Program-made: the position numbers and the translations under genes | Notes under the pieces: generated by a model | Databases searched by the model: none | Told to the model about the DNA's origin: nothing | What the model saw: the letters and a program-made list of their open reading frames with translations, nothing else | Shown here: in pieces, positions 17,221 through 26,480 of the stretch | How the letters are laid out: every line of letters starts with the position of its first letter | Numbering within the stretch: the first letter of the stretch is position 1 | Source: an uncultured Flammeovirgaceae bacterium | Lineage (GTDB): Bacteria; Bacteroidota; Bacteroidia; Cytophagales; Cyclobacteriaceae | DNA: 64,000 nt | Reading direction: 5' to 3' | Assembly (NCBI GenBank): GCA_913050055.1 | Contig: CAJXAT010000001.1 | Coordinates: 1 to 64,000 of the forward strand

Positions 17221-18532
17221 TAGCGTTATTTTTTGGCTTTCCCTCCATGCGGTAATTGGTCAGTCTCAAGAGTTATTGGTCGATAGAATTATTGTTAAAG
17301 TAGATGATTATATCGTATTAAAATCAGATTTAGAACAGACCTATCTTGAGTATCTTTCTCAAGGAGAAGTAAATAGTGGCGCGTTGAGGTGCCAAGTATT
17401 AGAAAATTTAGTCATCAATAAGTTATTGGTGGCAAAAGCAGAAATTGATTCGGTCATTGTATTAGATGAAGAAGTACAAAATAATCTAGATCAAAGAATG
17501 GCTTATATGATCTCTCAGATTGGCTCGGCCAAAGAAATAGAAGCGTATTATGGTAAGAGTTTAGGACAAATAGAGGAAGAATTATTTGATCAGGTCAAGG
17601 AACAAAAAATAATTGAGACCATGCAGCGGACTATTACCAGTGACATTAAGGTAACACCCAGTGAGGTAAAACAATTTTTCAATAAAATACCCAAAGATTC
17701 CTTGCCCTATTTTTCAACCGAAGTTCAGGTCGGTCAATTGGTGATGAAGCCTGAGCCAGGAGCCGAGCAGCTAGGTAAGGTCGAACGGCAATTATTAGAA
17801 ATCAGAGGCAAAATTTTGAGGGGGACAGAGACCTTTGAAAATATGGCAAGGAGGTATTCAGAAGATCCAGGATCGGGATCTCGTGGGGGTCAGCTTCCGT
17901 TTTATAAGCGAGGCGAACTGGCTCCAGAGTTCGAAGAGTCTGCTATGACAATGGAGGTTGGAGAGCTTTCAATGCCTGTCAAATCAGATTTTGGATATCA
18001 TTTGATTGAGTTACAAGAAAGAAGGGGAAATACGTTTAGGTCTAGGCATATACTGATCATTCCTAAACCTTCTGCCGATGATATTAATGTGGCGGAAAAT
18101 AAACTGGATAGCATAAGAAATTTAATATTTGACAGTCTAACAACTTTTAGAGTGGCAGCAAAAGAATTTTCAGCAGACAAGGAAACGGCATCAAATGGAG
18201 GTTTCTATACCGGAACCGATGGTTCAGTGAGGGTTTCAGTTGAGCAATTAGACCCTAATATATTTTTCACTGTCGATACCATGAGCATAGGCTCCTTGAC
18301 AAAGCCATTGAAGTTTTCAATGGTCGATGGAACTACGGCTTTTAGATTGATTTTTTATCAAGATAGAATACCCCCTCATCAAGCTAATTTGAATGATGAC
18401 TATCAAAAGTTGGCTGAATATGCACTCAATGCAAAAAAAGGGAAATTATTAGATAAGTGGTTTGAGAAGGCCAAAGGTGAAGTCTACGTGGATGTTGATC
18501 CTGCCTACAACTATTGTGATATAATGAAATAA
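17174..18532 (+). CDS. surA: SurA-like periplasmic peptidyl-prolyl cis-trans isomerase/chaperone
   Basis: This 452-residue protein has a signal peptide (ISSVIFWLSLHAVIGQ) and a SurA N-terminal chaperone domain beginning LVDRIIVKVDDYIVLKSDLE. Two parvulin-type domains follow: one at about 175-275 with MARRYSEDPGSGSRGGQLP and VKSDFGYHLIEL, and one at about 280-390 with RSRHILIIPKP and AAKEFSADKETASNGG. It would help fold outer-membrane proteins such as the TonB receptor and Wzi/Wza-type proteins. ATG 17174 is preferred because the signal peptide follows it directly. It lies inside the 3' end of the upstream lipoprotein gene and is followed 6 bases later by moxR. The second parvulin domain is less well conserved. 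Confidence 0.88.
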   Translation: MKKHSKRRNLKFIAISSVIFWLSLHAVIGQSQELLVDRIIVKVDDYIVLKSDLEQTYLEYLSQGEVNSGALRCQVLENLVINKLLVAKAEIDSVIVLDEEVQNNLDQRMAYMISQIGSAKEIEAYYGKSLGQIEEELFDQVKEQKIIETMQRTITSDIKVTPSEVKQFFNKIPKDSLPYFSTEVQVGQLVMKPEPGAEQLGKVERQLLEIRGKILRGTETFENMARRYSEDPGSGSRGGQLPFYKRGELAPEFEESAMTMEVGELSMPVKSDFGYHLIELQERRGNTFRSRHILIIPKPSADDINVAENKLDSIRNLIFDSLTTFRVAAKEFSADKETASNGGFYTGTDGSVRVSVEQLDPNIFFTVDTMSIGSLTKPLKFSMVDGTTAFRLIFYQDRIPPHQANLNDDYQKLAEYALNAKKGKLLDKWFEKAKGEVYVDVDPAYNYCDIMK

Positions 18533-18538
18533 TTAGGT

Positions 18539-19501
18539 ATGATTGAGAAAAATGAAAAAGAATTAGCAGACGAGTTTTTAGAAAAATGTAATACACTCCA
18601 TGAGGAAATAGCTCGAATAATTATGGGTCAAGAAGAGGCGGTTCGGTTATTGATTATTTCTATTTTTTGTAGCGGTCATTCGTTATTGGTTGGTGTCCCG
18701 GGACTTGCCAAAACCTTACTAATAAATACGCTGGCTCAAGCCCTCAATTTGGATTTCAGTAGGATTCAATTTACCCCTGATTTAATGCCTTCAGATATCA
18801 TTGGTGCTGAAACTTTGGATCGTGATCGAAATTTCAAATTCATCAAAGGGCCCATTTTTTCCAATGTAGTCTTGGCGGATGAAATCAATAGGACGCCACC
18901 CAAAACCCAATCTGCCTTGCTTGAAAGTATGCAAGAATATTCGGTTACCATAGGAGGGACTAAGCATAAATTAGATCGACCCTTTTTTGTTTTAGCCACA
19001 CAAAATCCGATTGAACAAGAAGGTACTTATCCCTTGCCTGAAGCACAACTCGATCGTTTCATGTTGATGATTAAATTAGATTATCCTGATTATCAAACCG
19101 AAGTAGAAGTTATAAAAAATACGACGAAAGATACGTACATAGCAGTGAAAAACGTAATTTCAAAAGACGAAATCCTTACTTTCCAAAATTTAGTCAGAAG
19201 CGTACCGGTAGTAGATAACGTCTATGAGTATGCCGTTTCGTTGGTTCATAAAACAAGGCCAGGAAGAGCGGGATCCAGTACATTGGCAAACGATTATCTA
19301 GAGTGGGGAGCAGGCCCCAGAGCCAGTCAGTTTTTAATTCTGGGTGCCAAATGTCATTCTTTGATGACAGGCAAGTATGCGCCGGACATTGAGGACGTTA
19401 AGGCGGTGGCAAAATCAGTTTTAAGACATAGAATTGTGAGGAACTTCAAGGCTGAAGCCGCAGGAATTTCAGAAACTCAAATCATTCAAGACTTACTTTA
19501 A
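18539..19501 (+). CDS. MoxR family AAA+ ATPase
   Basis: This 320-residue ATPase has Walker A GVPGLAKT at about 52-59, the substrate-loop region QFTPDLMPSDIIG, Walker B VVLADEINRTPP near 115, sensor 1 FVLATQNPIEQEGTYPLPEAQLDRF, and a C-terminal lid domain. MoxR proteins act as chaperone-like activators of partner proteins, often containing von Willebrand A domains; no such partner is encoded in the window. The link guaB-lipoprotein-surA-moxR suggests envelope maturation. The stop at 19501 directly touches the stop of convergent pheS at 19502 with no spacer. The family assignment is firm; the client is unknown. Confidence 0.92.
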   Translation: MIEKNEKELADEFLEKCNTLHEEIARIIMGQEEAVRLLIISIFCSGHSLLVGVPGLAKTLLINTLAQALNLDFSRIQFTPDLMPSDIIGAETLDRDRNFKFIKGPIFSNVVLADEINRTPPKTQSALLESMQEYSVTIGGTKHKLDRPFFVLATQNPIEQEGTYPLPEAQLDRFMLMIKLDYPDYQTEVEVIKNTTKDTYIAVKNVISKDEILTFQNLVRSVPVVDNVYEYAVSLVHKTRPGRAGSSTLANDYLEWGAGPRASQFLILGAKCHSLMTGKYAPDIEDVKAVAKSVLRHRIVRNFKAEAAGISETQIIQDLL

Positions 19502-20521
19502 TTACAATCCATTGAATTGGCGTAAAAAGCGGATGTCATTTTCAGAAAACAGTCGAATATCATCAATTTCATATTTGAGCATGGCAATACGTTCTATACC
19601 CATGCCAAAAGCGAACCCACTAAATTCTTTCGAATCAATACCGCAATTCTCCAATACATTGGGGTCCACCATTCCTGAACCACCGATCTCGACCCAACCA
19701 CTGTTTTTACAAATTTTACAGCCCTTCCCTTTACAGATGAAACAGCTGATATCTACCTCGGCGCTGGGTTCAGTAAAGGGGAAATAGGAGGGTCTGAATC
19801 TAATCTGTGTATCTTTTCCGAAAAATTCACGCGAAAAATGATAAATAGATTGTTTGAGGTCTTTGAAGCCAACATTACGATCAATATACAAACCTTCTAC
19901 TTGGTGAAAGAAACAATGTGCCCTTGCAGAGATGGCTTCGTTCCGATAAACCCGTCCTGGCATGATAGATCTAAAAGGAGGCTTTCCATGCTCCATTAAT
20001 CTTATTTGTACTGTAGAGGTATGGGTCCGTAATAGTCTGTCAGGATCTTTTTCTAGAAAATATGTATCCTGCATTTCTCTAGCTGGGTGATTTTTAGGAA
20101 AATTGAGGGCCGTGAAATTATGCCAATCATCTTCCATTTCAGGTCCTTCAGATACGTTAAACCCTTGTCTTTCAAATATTTCGATCATTCTGTTTTTGAC
20201 AATATTGATCGGATGTAACCCACCTATTTGAAAAGGAGTTGAGGGAAGTGAAATATCAGGGTATTCCGAAGGATGGGATGTAGTAGACTGAAGATGGTCC
20301 ACCAAAGATTGAAATTTGGTATTGGCCTCTTTTTTTAGCTCATTAAGGGCTGCTCCAAAAGCTTTTTTTTGATCATTGGGGACCGTTTTAAATGCATCAA
20401 ATAGACCGCTAATCACACTTTTTTTACCAATGAATCTGATCCGAAAAGTTTCTAATTCAGAGGCGTTCGCGACGAGGGCTTTAGCTAATTCTTTGTGTAC
20501 TTTTTCAACCTGATCAAACAT
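19502..20521 (-). CDS. pheS: Phenylalanine-tRNA ligase alpha subunit
   Basis: This 339-residue class II synthetase subunit charges tRNA-Phe together with PheT. It has the N-terminal coiled-coil region (about 1-90), the FTALNFPKNHPAREMQDTYF motif, motif 2 GRVYRNEAISARAHCFFHQV near 189, and motif 3 GFAFGMGIERIAML near 310. A Cys4 knuckle at C260, C263, C268 and C271 (CFICKGKGCKICK) sits between motifs 2 and 3; such an insert occurs in Bacteroidota PheS and may bind zinc. pheT is not in the window, so the two subunits are encoded apart. Length is typical. The gene ends head-to-head with moxR with zero spacing. Confidence 0.97.
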   Translation of the reverse strand: MFDQVEKVHKELAKALVANASELETFRIRFIGKKSVISGLFDAFKTVPNDQKKAFGAALNELKKEANTKFQSLVDHLQSTTSHPSEYPDISLPSTPFQIGGLHPINIVKNRMIEIFERQGFNVSEGPEMEDDWHNFTALNFPKNHPAREMQDTYFLEKDPDRLLRTHTSTVQIRLMEHGKPPFRSIMPGRVYRNEAISARAHCFFHQVEGLYIDRNVGFKDLKQSIYHFSREFFGKDTQIRFRPSYFPFTEPSAEVDISCFICKGKGCKICKNSGWVEIGGSGMVDPNVLENCGIDSKEFSGFAFGMGIERIAMLKYEIDDIRLFSENDIRFLRQFNGL

Positions 20522-20613
20522 GGTATAGCAAAGGGTTTTGGATTATTAAGGGATAAAGATAATTAAGGACATCAAGGTAATAAAGAAATTCCTTGTTCTT
20601 TGTAAACTATGGG

Positions 20614-21990
20614 CTAATACGCTGTATCTTGTCCTTTAATGAGCTCAATGAATGTGATGAAGATAATCTTTACATCTAAGAAAGCAGACCAATTATTTAA
20701 ATAGAATCGGTCTAATGTGACTCTATTTTTAATTGCTCTTAAATCTTTTATTTCACCACGATGTCCCAACGCTTGTGCCAATCCAGTAATCCCGGGCTTG
20801 AAGGTATGCCTTTGAGAATAACTTTTGATTTGATTAATGTATTGATCATTCAGTTTCACAGGCAAGGGTCTGGGGCCTACGATGGTCATATCTCCAATTA
20901 GGACATTAATTAGTTGTGGAAGTTCATCTAAACTAGTCCTTCTTAAGATTGCACCAAAGGGGGTCACTCGGGGATCATTTTTTGTTGCCCATTTATGGTC
21001 TGCTCCTTCATTTAAGTACATGGTACGGAATTTTAAGCAGCGAAAAATTTCATTATTCTTACCATTTCGACGTTGCTTAAATAAAATGGGACCAGGAGAC
21101 TCAAAAAAGATTAGGAGGGCAATGATGGGATAGAGCCAACTAAGAACAAAAAGCAACATCATTGATGAGAATAAAACATCAAAAGAGCGCTTTAAAAATC
21201 TATTAAAAGCATGGTCCAAGGGCAAATAATTGACATCGATGATATTGATGTTGTCTATTAACTTGAGCGTATAAGATTTTAAAAAATCTGTTTTGAAATG
21301 AGGCAATAATTTTACCTTGACAAATGAGGCATCAGCCAATTCAATAATTTGATTCAATTCCTCTCGCACAATATTTTCACTGACATAAACGAAATCAATG
21401 TTTTCTAAGTCTGAATTAAGAAAGGCCTGAACGTTTCCTTTAAGGGGGTAATTTTTGTATGTTTGCGTGCTACTTCCGTATAATCCAGTACAGCGGATAC
21501 CTATATTTCGGTTTTTATTAATGGCATCAAACAAGGAAAAACCCAATTGATCATAACCGATGATGGTTGCATTGCGATAATTCCCCCCCCACTTACGATA
21601 TTTATTAACAACTAAGTGGATGATTACGCGCTCTGTTGGAATAAATAGAAATAATAACCCAGCAAAATACAAAACGAAGGTTCTTGACAGAATTTGTGGA
21701 TTACTGAAAATCACAAAAAACGAAAATAATGCCAAGAAAACAGCAATGGTTTTAAAGCCTTTGGTAATTGACTTTTCATATCCTGAGGGTCTGCCTATTT
21801 TGAAATCTTTGCCGAGCAAAGACGAGCTTGTCCAACTTAATAGAAGAAAAAATAATGTTTCTATGTTGTAATTTTCTAAAGGGAACGAGACACCAATCAC
21901 CTTTTGGGTCGTCACGAAAGCGATGGAAACCACTAAAAGATCAACGAGTATAAATAGGATGGGGAAAAAGAAATAAAATCGCTTTCTCAT
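20614..21990 (-). CDS. Exopolysaccharide polyprenyl-glycosylphosphotransferase (initiating sugar transferase)
   Basis: This 458-residue membrane enzyme attaches the first sugar-1-phosphate of the repeat unit to undecaprenyl phosphate. It has about four N-terminal membrane segments (1-120), a Rossmann-like CoA-binding-type domain (NATIIGYDQLGFSLF), and a C-terminal bacterial sugar transferase domain with a re-entrant helix (SFDVLFSSMMLLFV), KFRTMYLNEGADHKWA, RTSLDELPQLINVLIGDM and GPRPLP. A C-terminal EIKDLRAIKNRVTLDRFYLN stretch follows. It lies at the left border of the polysaccharide locus, divergent from the Wzi-like genes. The family is firm (WcaJ/WbaP type); the sugar is not known. Confidence 0.92.
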   Translation of the reverse strand: MRKRFYFFFPILFILVDLLVVSIAFVTTQKVIGVSFPLENYNIETLFFLLLSWTSSSLLGKDFKIGRPSGYEKSITKGFKTIAVFLALFSFFVIFSNPQILSRTFVLYFAGLLFLFIPTERVIIHLVVNKYRKWGGNYRNATIIGYDQLGFSLFDAINKNRNIGIRCTGLYGSSTQTYKNYPLKGNVQAFLNSDLENIDFVYVSENIVREELNQIIELADASFVKVKLLPHFKTDFLKSYTLKLIDNINIIDVNYLPLDHAFNRFLKRSFDVLFSSMMLLFVLSWLYPIIALLIFFESPGPILFKQRRNGKNNEIFRCLKFRTMYLNEGADHKWATKNDPRVTPFGAILRRTSLDELPQLINVLIGDMTIVGPRPLPVKLNDQYINQIKSYSQRHTFKPGITGLAQALGHRGEIKDLRAIKNRVTLDRFYLNNWSAFLDVKIIFITFIELIKGQDTAY

Positions 21991-22009
21991 TAGATTTATT
22001 TATAAAAAT

Positions 22010-22017
22010 CAAAAATA
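22010..22017 (-). promoter_or_regulatory. Possible -7 promoter element for the initiating sugar transferase
   Basis: On the minus strand this reads TATTTTTG, an exact TAnnTTTG match, 20 bases upstream of the ATG at 21990. AT-rich sequence makes chance matches likely, and no -33 element was identified. Confidence 0.35.
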
Positions 22018-22234
22018 AGGTTTTCGAATGAATAATTCACTATTAATTAATAACATAAATAGCTGATCTTACAAACTAATGCAGTTTGGTAACGTTATTA
22101 TTTCCTTTTTAAAAATTATTATTTGGTATTCTCCTATTTACTTATAAAATGATTGCATTTTTACGGTGAATTAATATTTTAAACGATTAGGTTTAAACTC
22201 GCGTAAGAAAATCCCTCAAAACTCTATAAGTGCG

Positions 22235-22876
22235 TTGCGTAATAAAATCTTAAATTTCATCACCTTCAGCACAGCAGTAATGCTTTGGTCATGTGTTTCA
22301 GATATCGATCGTGAGACACTCATATATGATAATAATTTTGAGACGGTAGATTTGACAAAGATTGAGGGAGGTATTGTCACCTCTTATTTGGGACAAAACA
22401 TATTGGGCACTTACAACAATGGAGGGTTTAAACTGACTCTTGAAGGCTTGGGGACACATGATTATGTTCAAATTCAAGTCTTACTTTATGTTCACGACTC
22501 TTGGGATGGTAATGCGGAGTCCCCTGATGGCACGGATTATTGGGGGGTCATGCTAGATTCTTCAGAAGTAGATGTTTTTAAAACCTCATTCTCCAATTCA
22601 CCCTGTTACAATAATTACTGTCTGATGCAATCCTATCCTGAACGGCACCCCTTTTTAACTTTCCCTAGAACCGGAGCCTCAGCCGTTGATCTACCTGCCT
22701 TTTGCAAGTCTGATGGAACGACCTCGGCGTACGAGATCGAGCTCATTTTCCCACATCGTAAAGGTCAAGTTGAAATTGTATTTTGGGACGAATTGAATCA
22801 GCCTAATACATCTGATGCTCAATGTGATGAAAGTTGGTCGCTGAACAATATTCAAGTAAAATTATTATCAATTTGA
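22235..22876 (+). CDS. Secreted lipoprotein of unknown function
   Basis: This 213-residue protein starts at TTG 22235 and has a lipoprotein signal FITFSTAVMLWSC with cysteine near residue 20. The mature part has a beta-rich look with GGFKLTLEGLGTHDYVQIQV, HDSWDGNAESPDGTDYWGVM and four paired cysteines, and ends with ESWSLNNIQVKLL. The W-D-G-N...P-D-Y-W pattern recalls extracellular beta-sandwich domains found in calcium- or carbohydrate-binding modules, but I do not recognise a named family. Its stop overlaps the start of the first Wzi-like gene (TTGA), so it is coupled to two outer-membrane proteins of the capsule locus and may be their surface partner. Confidence is for the coding call, not a function. 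Confidence 0.75.
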   Translation: MRNKILNFITFSTAVMLWSCVSDIDRETLIYDNNFETVDLTKIEGGIVTSYLGQNILGTYNNGGFKLTLEGLGTHDYVQIQVLLYVHDSWDGNAESPDGTDYWGVMLDSSEVDVFKTSFSNSPCYNNYCLMQSYPERHPFLTFPRTGASAVDLPAFCKSDGTTSAYEIELIFPHRKGQVEIVFWDELNQPNTSDAQCDESWSLNNIQVKLLSI

Positions 22877-24453
22877 AAAAGCAAATCATTTTGATTTTTT
22901 TTATAAGTATCACTTGGTTAACGGTGCTGGTCTCATTACGAGCCCAATCGTTGCCCGTAGGTTTTCCCTTGATCGAAGAAGGTTTGCGAAGAGGGCAACT
23001 GCTTGGGACGGTTGATTCTCTCTTGTCATTTGATATAAGGTCGCTCAATGACATTGAAACACTGCAGCAAAATAAGCCTTCTTTTACTTTTGGTTCTGCG
23101 CTCAGAAAGTCTGAAAATGAGCAATTCAATGTGCAATTATTACCTATATCGAATCAAACAGAGCATACTAGCAACATTCCTTATCACACCAATAATGGGC
23201 TCATGCTGCCGATAGCGGGATTTCAGTCGAGCCTCTCAGCAGGAGTTTATGCTAAGCTAGGCATCTTATCGCTTCAATTATACCCCACCCTCTATTATGG
23301 AATGAATCGAGAAGTTGACGGATATTCAAATATCAATAAAACGGATTGGGGACAGTCCCAAATAGCAGTATCCTATAAATTATTTACTTTGGCCTTGTCC
23401 AATCAAAATATGTGGTGGGGACCATGTAAAAACAACGCCCTGATCCTATCCAACAATGCGGCAGGCTTCAAGCACATTTCTTTTAAATCAAGTCGACCGG
23501 TCAATATTTTTATTGGTCATTTGGAATGGGAACTCGTAGGTGGGCGGTTGGATAATTCGCTTTATACTTCACATTACCCCACTCAAGGCTATACAAGTAT
23601 ACCCTTTCTTGGACCGGCCAATCAGGACGCGCGGTACATGAATGGCATCAGTATCTCCTATCAGCCCAAATGGGTACGCGGCTTGTTTTTAGGGGTCAAT
23701 CGTGCGGTACAAATGTACCGTCAGACAGCGATTGATTATAATGAATATCTTCCGGTTTTTGGAGATCTTTTTAGAGGAGGGGAGGAGGACGTGGGGACAG
23801 ATGGACAAATATCCATAACGACGCGATACATGATGCCTGCCGCTCGGGCGGAGCTTTATTTTGAGTATGGTAGAAATGATGCGGCTATGAGCATCAGAGA
23901 TTTTGCCATGATACCTCAACATTCTCGTGCTTATGTTTTTGGGATTACCAAGATCGTTGAAACTCAAAAAGAACACAAGTTCATTTCTATGGAGTTTGAA
24001 ATGATTCAAATGGAGCAATCTATTGATCGATTGGTCAGAGGTGCGGGGAGTTGGTATACACACGGGCAAGTACATCAAGGCTTTACCCATCAGGGACAAG
24101 TATTAGGTGCAGGGGTAGGGCCCAGTGGCAATCAGCAAGATGTTAAATTTTTGCTGATCAATCAGGAGACCCAATTAAAATATGGATTTTCACTCAGGCG
24201 TGTGGTACACAACAATGATTTCCTGTATGTCGCTTTTGGAGATCTAGATGAGCGCAAACGTTATTGGACAGACTTATCTTTGGGATTGGAAGCTGGAGGC
24301 TTTTACAAAAGGTTCATTTTCGAGGGTCAGCTCACCTACATTTATTCCCTGAATTATCAATGGGAGTTATTAAATGAATTAAACGCACCATTGTCTAAAG
24401 GCAATAATCAATCGAATGTATTTTTGGGGATCAAAACGGCCTATCAATTTTGA
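22873..24453 (+). CDS. Wzi-like capsule assembly outer-membrane protein (first copy)
   Basis: This 526-residue protein begins at TTG 22873, overlapping the lipoprotein stop as TTGA; the signal peptide QIILIFFISITWLTVLVSLR follows directly. The mature protein starts VGFPLIEEGLRRGQLLG and is a predicted 18-stranded barrel of the capsule assembly Wzi type, with the family hallmark NQNMWWGPCKNNALIL near residues 178-193 and YQPKWVRGLFLGV near 263. Wzi anchors capsule or exopolysaccharide to the outer membrane. It shares its whole layout with the next gene, so the two arose by tandem duplication. The stop overlaps the next start in the same TTGA manner. Confidence 0.85.
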   Translation: MKKQIILIFFISITWLTVLVSLRAQSLPVGFPLIEEGLRRGQLLGTVDSLLSFDIRSLNDIETLQQNKPSFTFGSALRKSENEQFNVQLLPISNQTEHTSNIPYHTNNGLMLPIAGFQSSLSAGVYAKLGILSLQLYPTLYYGMNREVDGYSNINKTDWGQSQIAVSYKLFTLALSNQNMWWGPCKNNALILSNNAAGFKHISFKSSRPVNIFIGHLEWELVGGRLDNSLYTSHYPTQGYTSIPFLGPANQDARYMNGISISYQPKWVRGLFLGVNRAVQMYRQTAIDYNEYLPVFGDLFRGGEEDVGTDGQISITTRYMMPAARAELYFEYGRNDAAMSIRDFAMIPQHSRAYVFGITKIVETQKEHKFISMEFEMIQMEQSIDRLVRGAGSWYTHGQVHQGFTHQGQVLGAGVGPSGNQQDVKFLLINQETQLKYGFSLRRVVHNNDFLYVAFGDLDERKRYWTDLSLGLEAGGFYKRFIFEGQLTYIYSLNYQWELLNELNAPLSKGNNQSNVFLGIKTAYQF

Positions 24454-26141
24454 AAAAAAAATCATTATATATAGTCGTATTGACATTTTTTCAGATGAGC
24501 GTAAGTGTGGGGCAAGTCATTGATGTGGGTACGCCCATCGTGGAAGAGCAATTGCGGAGACTTCAGTTAACATCAGATTCAGCTATACATTATTCTTTTT
24601 TCAAGCGGCCATTGAACATGAGCTATTTTGGTCACACATTGATGAAAGATCATTGGTTTGGAAATTCAATACTTAGCCAGAAGTCGTTCAAATTGATTTT
24701 TCTAAATGCACGAGTGGATTTGGATTTCAATTCAAATCATCCCTATGAACGCAATAATGGGAATTTTAACCCTGCAAAAGGCTTGCAATACAGAAGATCG
24801 ATAGGTCTTTACGCCAAATGGGAATTCATAGAAATACAAGTTAAACCCGATTGGCTTTTTGCTCAAAATGAGGACTATGAGGGATTTTCAGAGGCTAAAG
24901 GACAAAGAATTTGGTGGACGCGTTATAATTGGTGGACCTATGCGGATCACCCTGAGCAGCATGGAGCCACAGATGAATGGCGACTCAGGCCGGGACAATC
25001 CTATTTAAAGTTTAATTATCGTAAGTTTTCTTTAGGCCTTTCCAGTCAAAATTTATGGTGGGGTCCTGGAAAAAAGAATTCCCTTCTGATGACGAATGCA
25101 GCTGAGGGGTTTTGGCACCTCTCGTTAGAGACTCAGATGCCGATTGATACTAAAATTGGTACTTTTGAAGGGCAATTCATAGGAGGTATTTTAAATAATT
25201 CGGATTATAGCCCTCCCGATACGTTACGGCAGTACGGGGGTAAGACCAATTTATATGTTCCCTTTAGAGACGCAGAGCGGTATTTATCTGGAATTCATAT
25301 TTCCTACCAACCTAAATGGGTGGAGGGGCTGTTTTTTGGCTTTTCCTATGTCAATCAGCAGTATTTAGAGGATGCTCAAGACAATGGAGATATGTTGGCT
25401 GCTCTGACAGATGTCTTTAGTCGAAATGAAGGGATAGATGATCGGATGCGACCGGATAGATATGCTTCCTTATCTTTGCGTTGGATTTGGAAGGAGGCCC
25501 ATGCTGAAGTGTATTTTGAAGGTGGGAAAAATAAGTTTCAGGGCTTTAAAGAGTTTTTAATGGTCCCTGAAAAAGATGCTGGATTTGTTTTGGGATTCAA
25601 TAAACTATTTGATTTGCCCCGACCCAACAACTTCCTAGAAGTAGGAATGGAGCTGACCAAATTGGCCCAATCCACTGATTATAGTCTAGCAGAACTGAAC
25701 AGTTGGTACCTTGATCAAAATATCAGGCATGGATACACGCACAAGGGGCAGTGGATTGGGGCAGGTATTGGCCCAGGAAGTAACCTAGCCACTATTGATC
25801 TCAGTTGGCTCAATACAGACTATAAACTGGGCCTCGTTTTGGAGCGAGCGCTTCACAACAGTGATTTCTATTATTTGGCATTTGCACACAATCGAGATTG
25901 GAATAAATACTGGGTTGATTACAGTATTGGGATTCAGGGATATACGCAGATCAAAGACCTCATGATCCAGGGAAGCATTACGCGTATTACCTCACTCAAT
26001 TATCAGTGGGTAAATATTCGAAATAATCCAGATGACGACTATATCCGCCCGGGTAATGATCTGCTCAATTGGAACTTTAATTTGAGTGTGATTTATCATC
26101 TACCCACCAAAAGAAGGCAAAAGAAAGAGAAAAGAGCTTAA
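24450..26141 (+). CDS. Wzi-like capsule assembly outer-membrane protein (second copy)
   Basis: This 563-residue paralogue of the preceding protein starts at TTG 24450 in a TTGA overlap. It has a signal peptide (SLYIVVLTFFQMSVSVGQ), the opening PIVEEQLRRLQL, the NLWWGPGKKNSLLMT hallmark near 201-215, YQPKWVEGLFFGF, and a C-terminal barrel strand followed by a basic tail RRQKKEKR. It has an insert of about 20 residues relative to its neighbour (WWTRYNWWTYADHPEQHG, near 155-172). The role is predicted to be polysaccharide anchoring or export at the outer membrane. No transporter or polymerase follows on the same strand until the flippase after a 339-base gap. Confidence 0.85.
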   Translation: MKKKSLYIVVLTFFQMSVSVGQVIDVGTPIVEEQLRRLQLTSDSAIHYSFFKRPLNMSYFGHTLMKDHWFGNSILSQKSFKLIFLNARVDLDFNSNHPYERNNGNFNPAKGLQYRRSIGLYAKWEFIEIQVKPDWLFAQNEDYEGFSEAKGQRIWWTRYNWWTYADHPEQHGATDEWRLRPGQSYLKFNYRKFSLGLSSQNLWWGPGKKNSLLMTNAAEGFWHLSLETQMPIDTKIGTFEGQFIGGILNNSDYSPPDTLRQYGGKTNLYVPFRDAERYLSGIHISYQPKWVEGLFFGFSYVNQQYLEDAQDNGDMLAALTDVFSRNEGIDDRMRPDRYASLSLRWIWKEAHAEVYFEGGKNKFQGFKEFLMVPEKDAGFVLGFNKLFDLPRPNNFLEVGMELTKLAQSTDYSLAELNSWYLDQNIRHGYTHKGQWIGAGIGPGSNLATIDLSWLNTDYKLGLVLERALHNSDFYYLAFAHNRDWNKYWVDYSIGIQGYTQIKDLMIQGSITRITSLNYQWVNIRNNPDDDYIRPGNDLLNWNFNLSVIYHLPTKRRQKKEKRA

Positions 26142-26480
26142 GATCGTGCGGAAAGCGATACCTAATATATTACTGATGGGATCGATCTAGTTCCATGTGT
26201 TTTTTGGATGATTTTTTTTGAGTTAACGGAAGAAAGAATAGGTTTTATTCGAGAGGTTTTACAATAAGAGGATAATCATGGGCCAAAAAGCACTAAATGA
26301 CATATATTTGATAGCGATACTAAACATTACCTAAAAACAGGGGGACAAGAGTTGTTGAGTTCTTGTTCACATAAACGTTAAAAAAAGCAAAATTTCAATC
26401 ATGTTCATTGAAGTTTATTAAGACCAAAAATCAATTCATGACTTGCATCATTTCAAAAGGGATCCGCAATTAACTAGAAA
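26142..26480 (+). other. Non-coding spacer between Wzi-like and flippase genes
   Basis: No coding potential, terminator with U-run or exact promoter element was recognised. A weak ACAAGA...TCTTGT inverted repeat lies near 26347-26369. The spacer probably holds the 3' end of the Wzi-like transcript and the flippase promoter. Confidence 0.4.

Noticed and set aside
23689-24099. 136-codon minus-strand open frame within the first Wzi-like gene
   Set aside because: Shadow frame, with no ribosome-binding site or family similarity.
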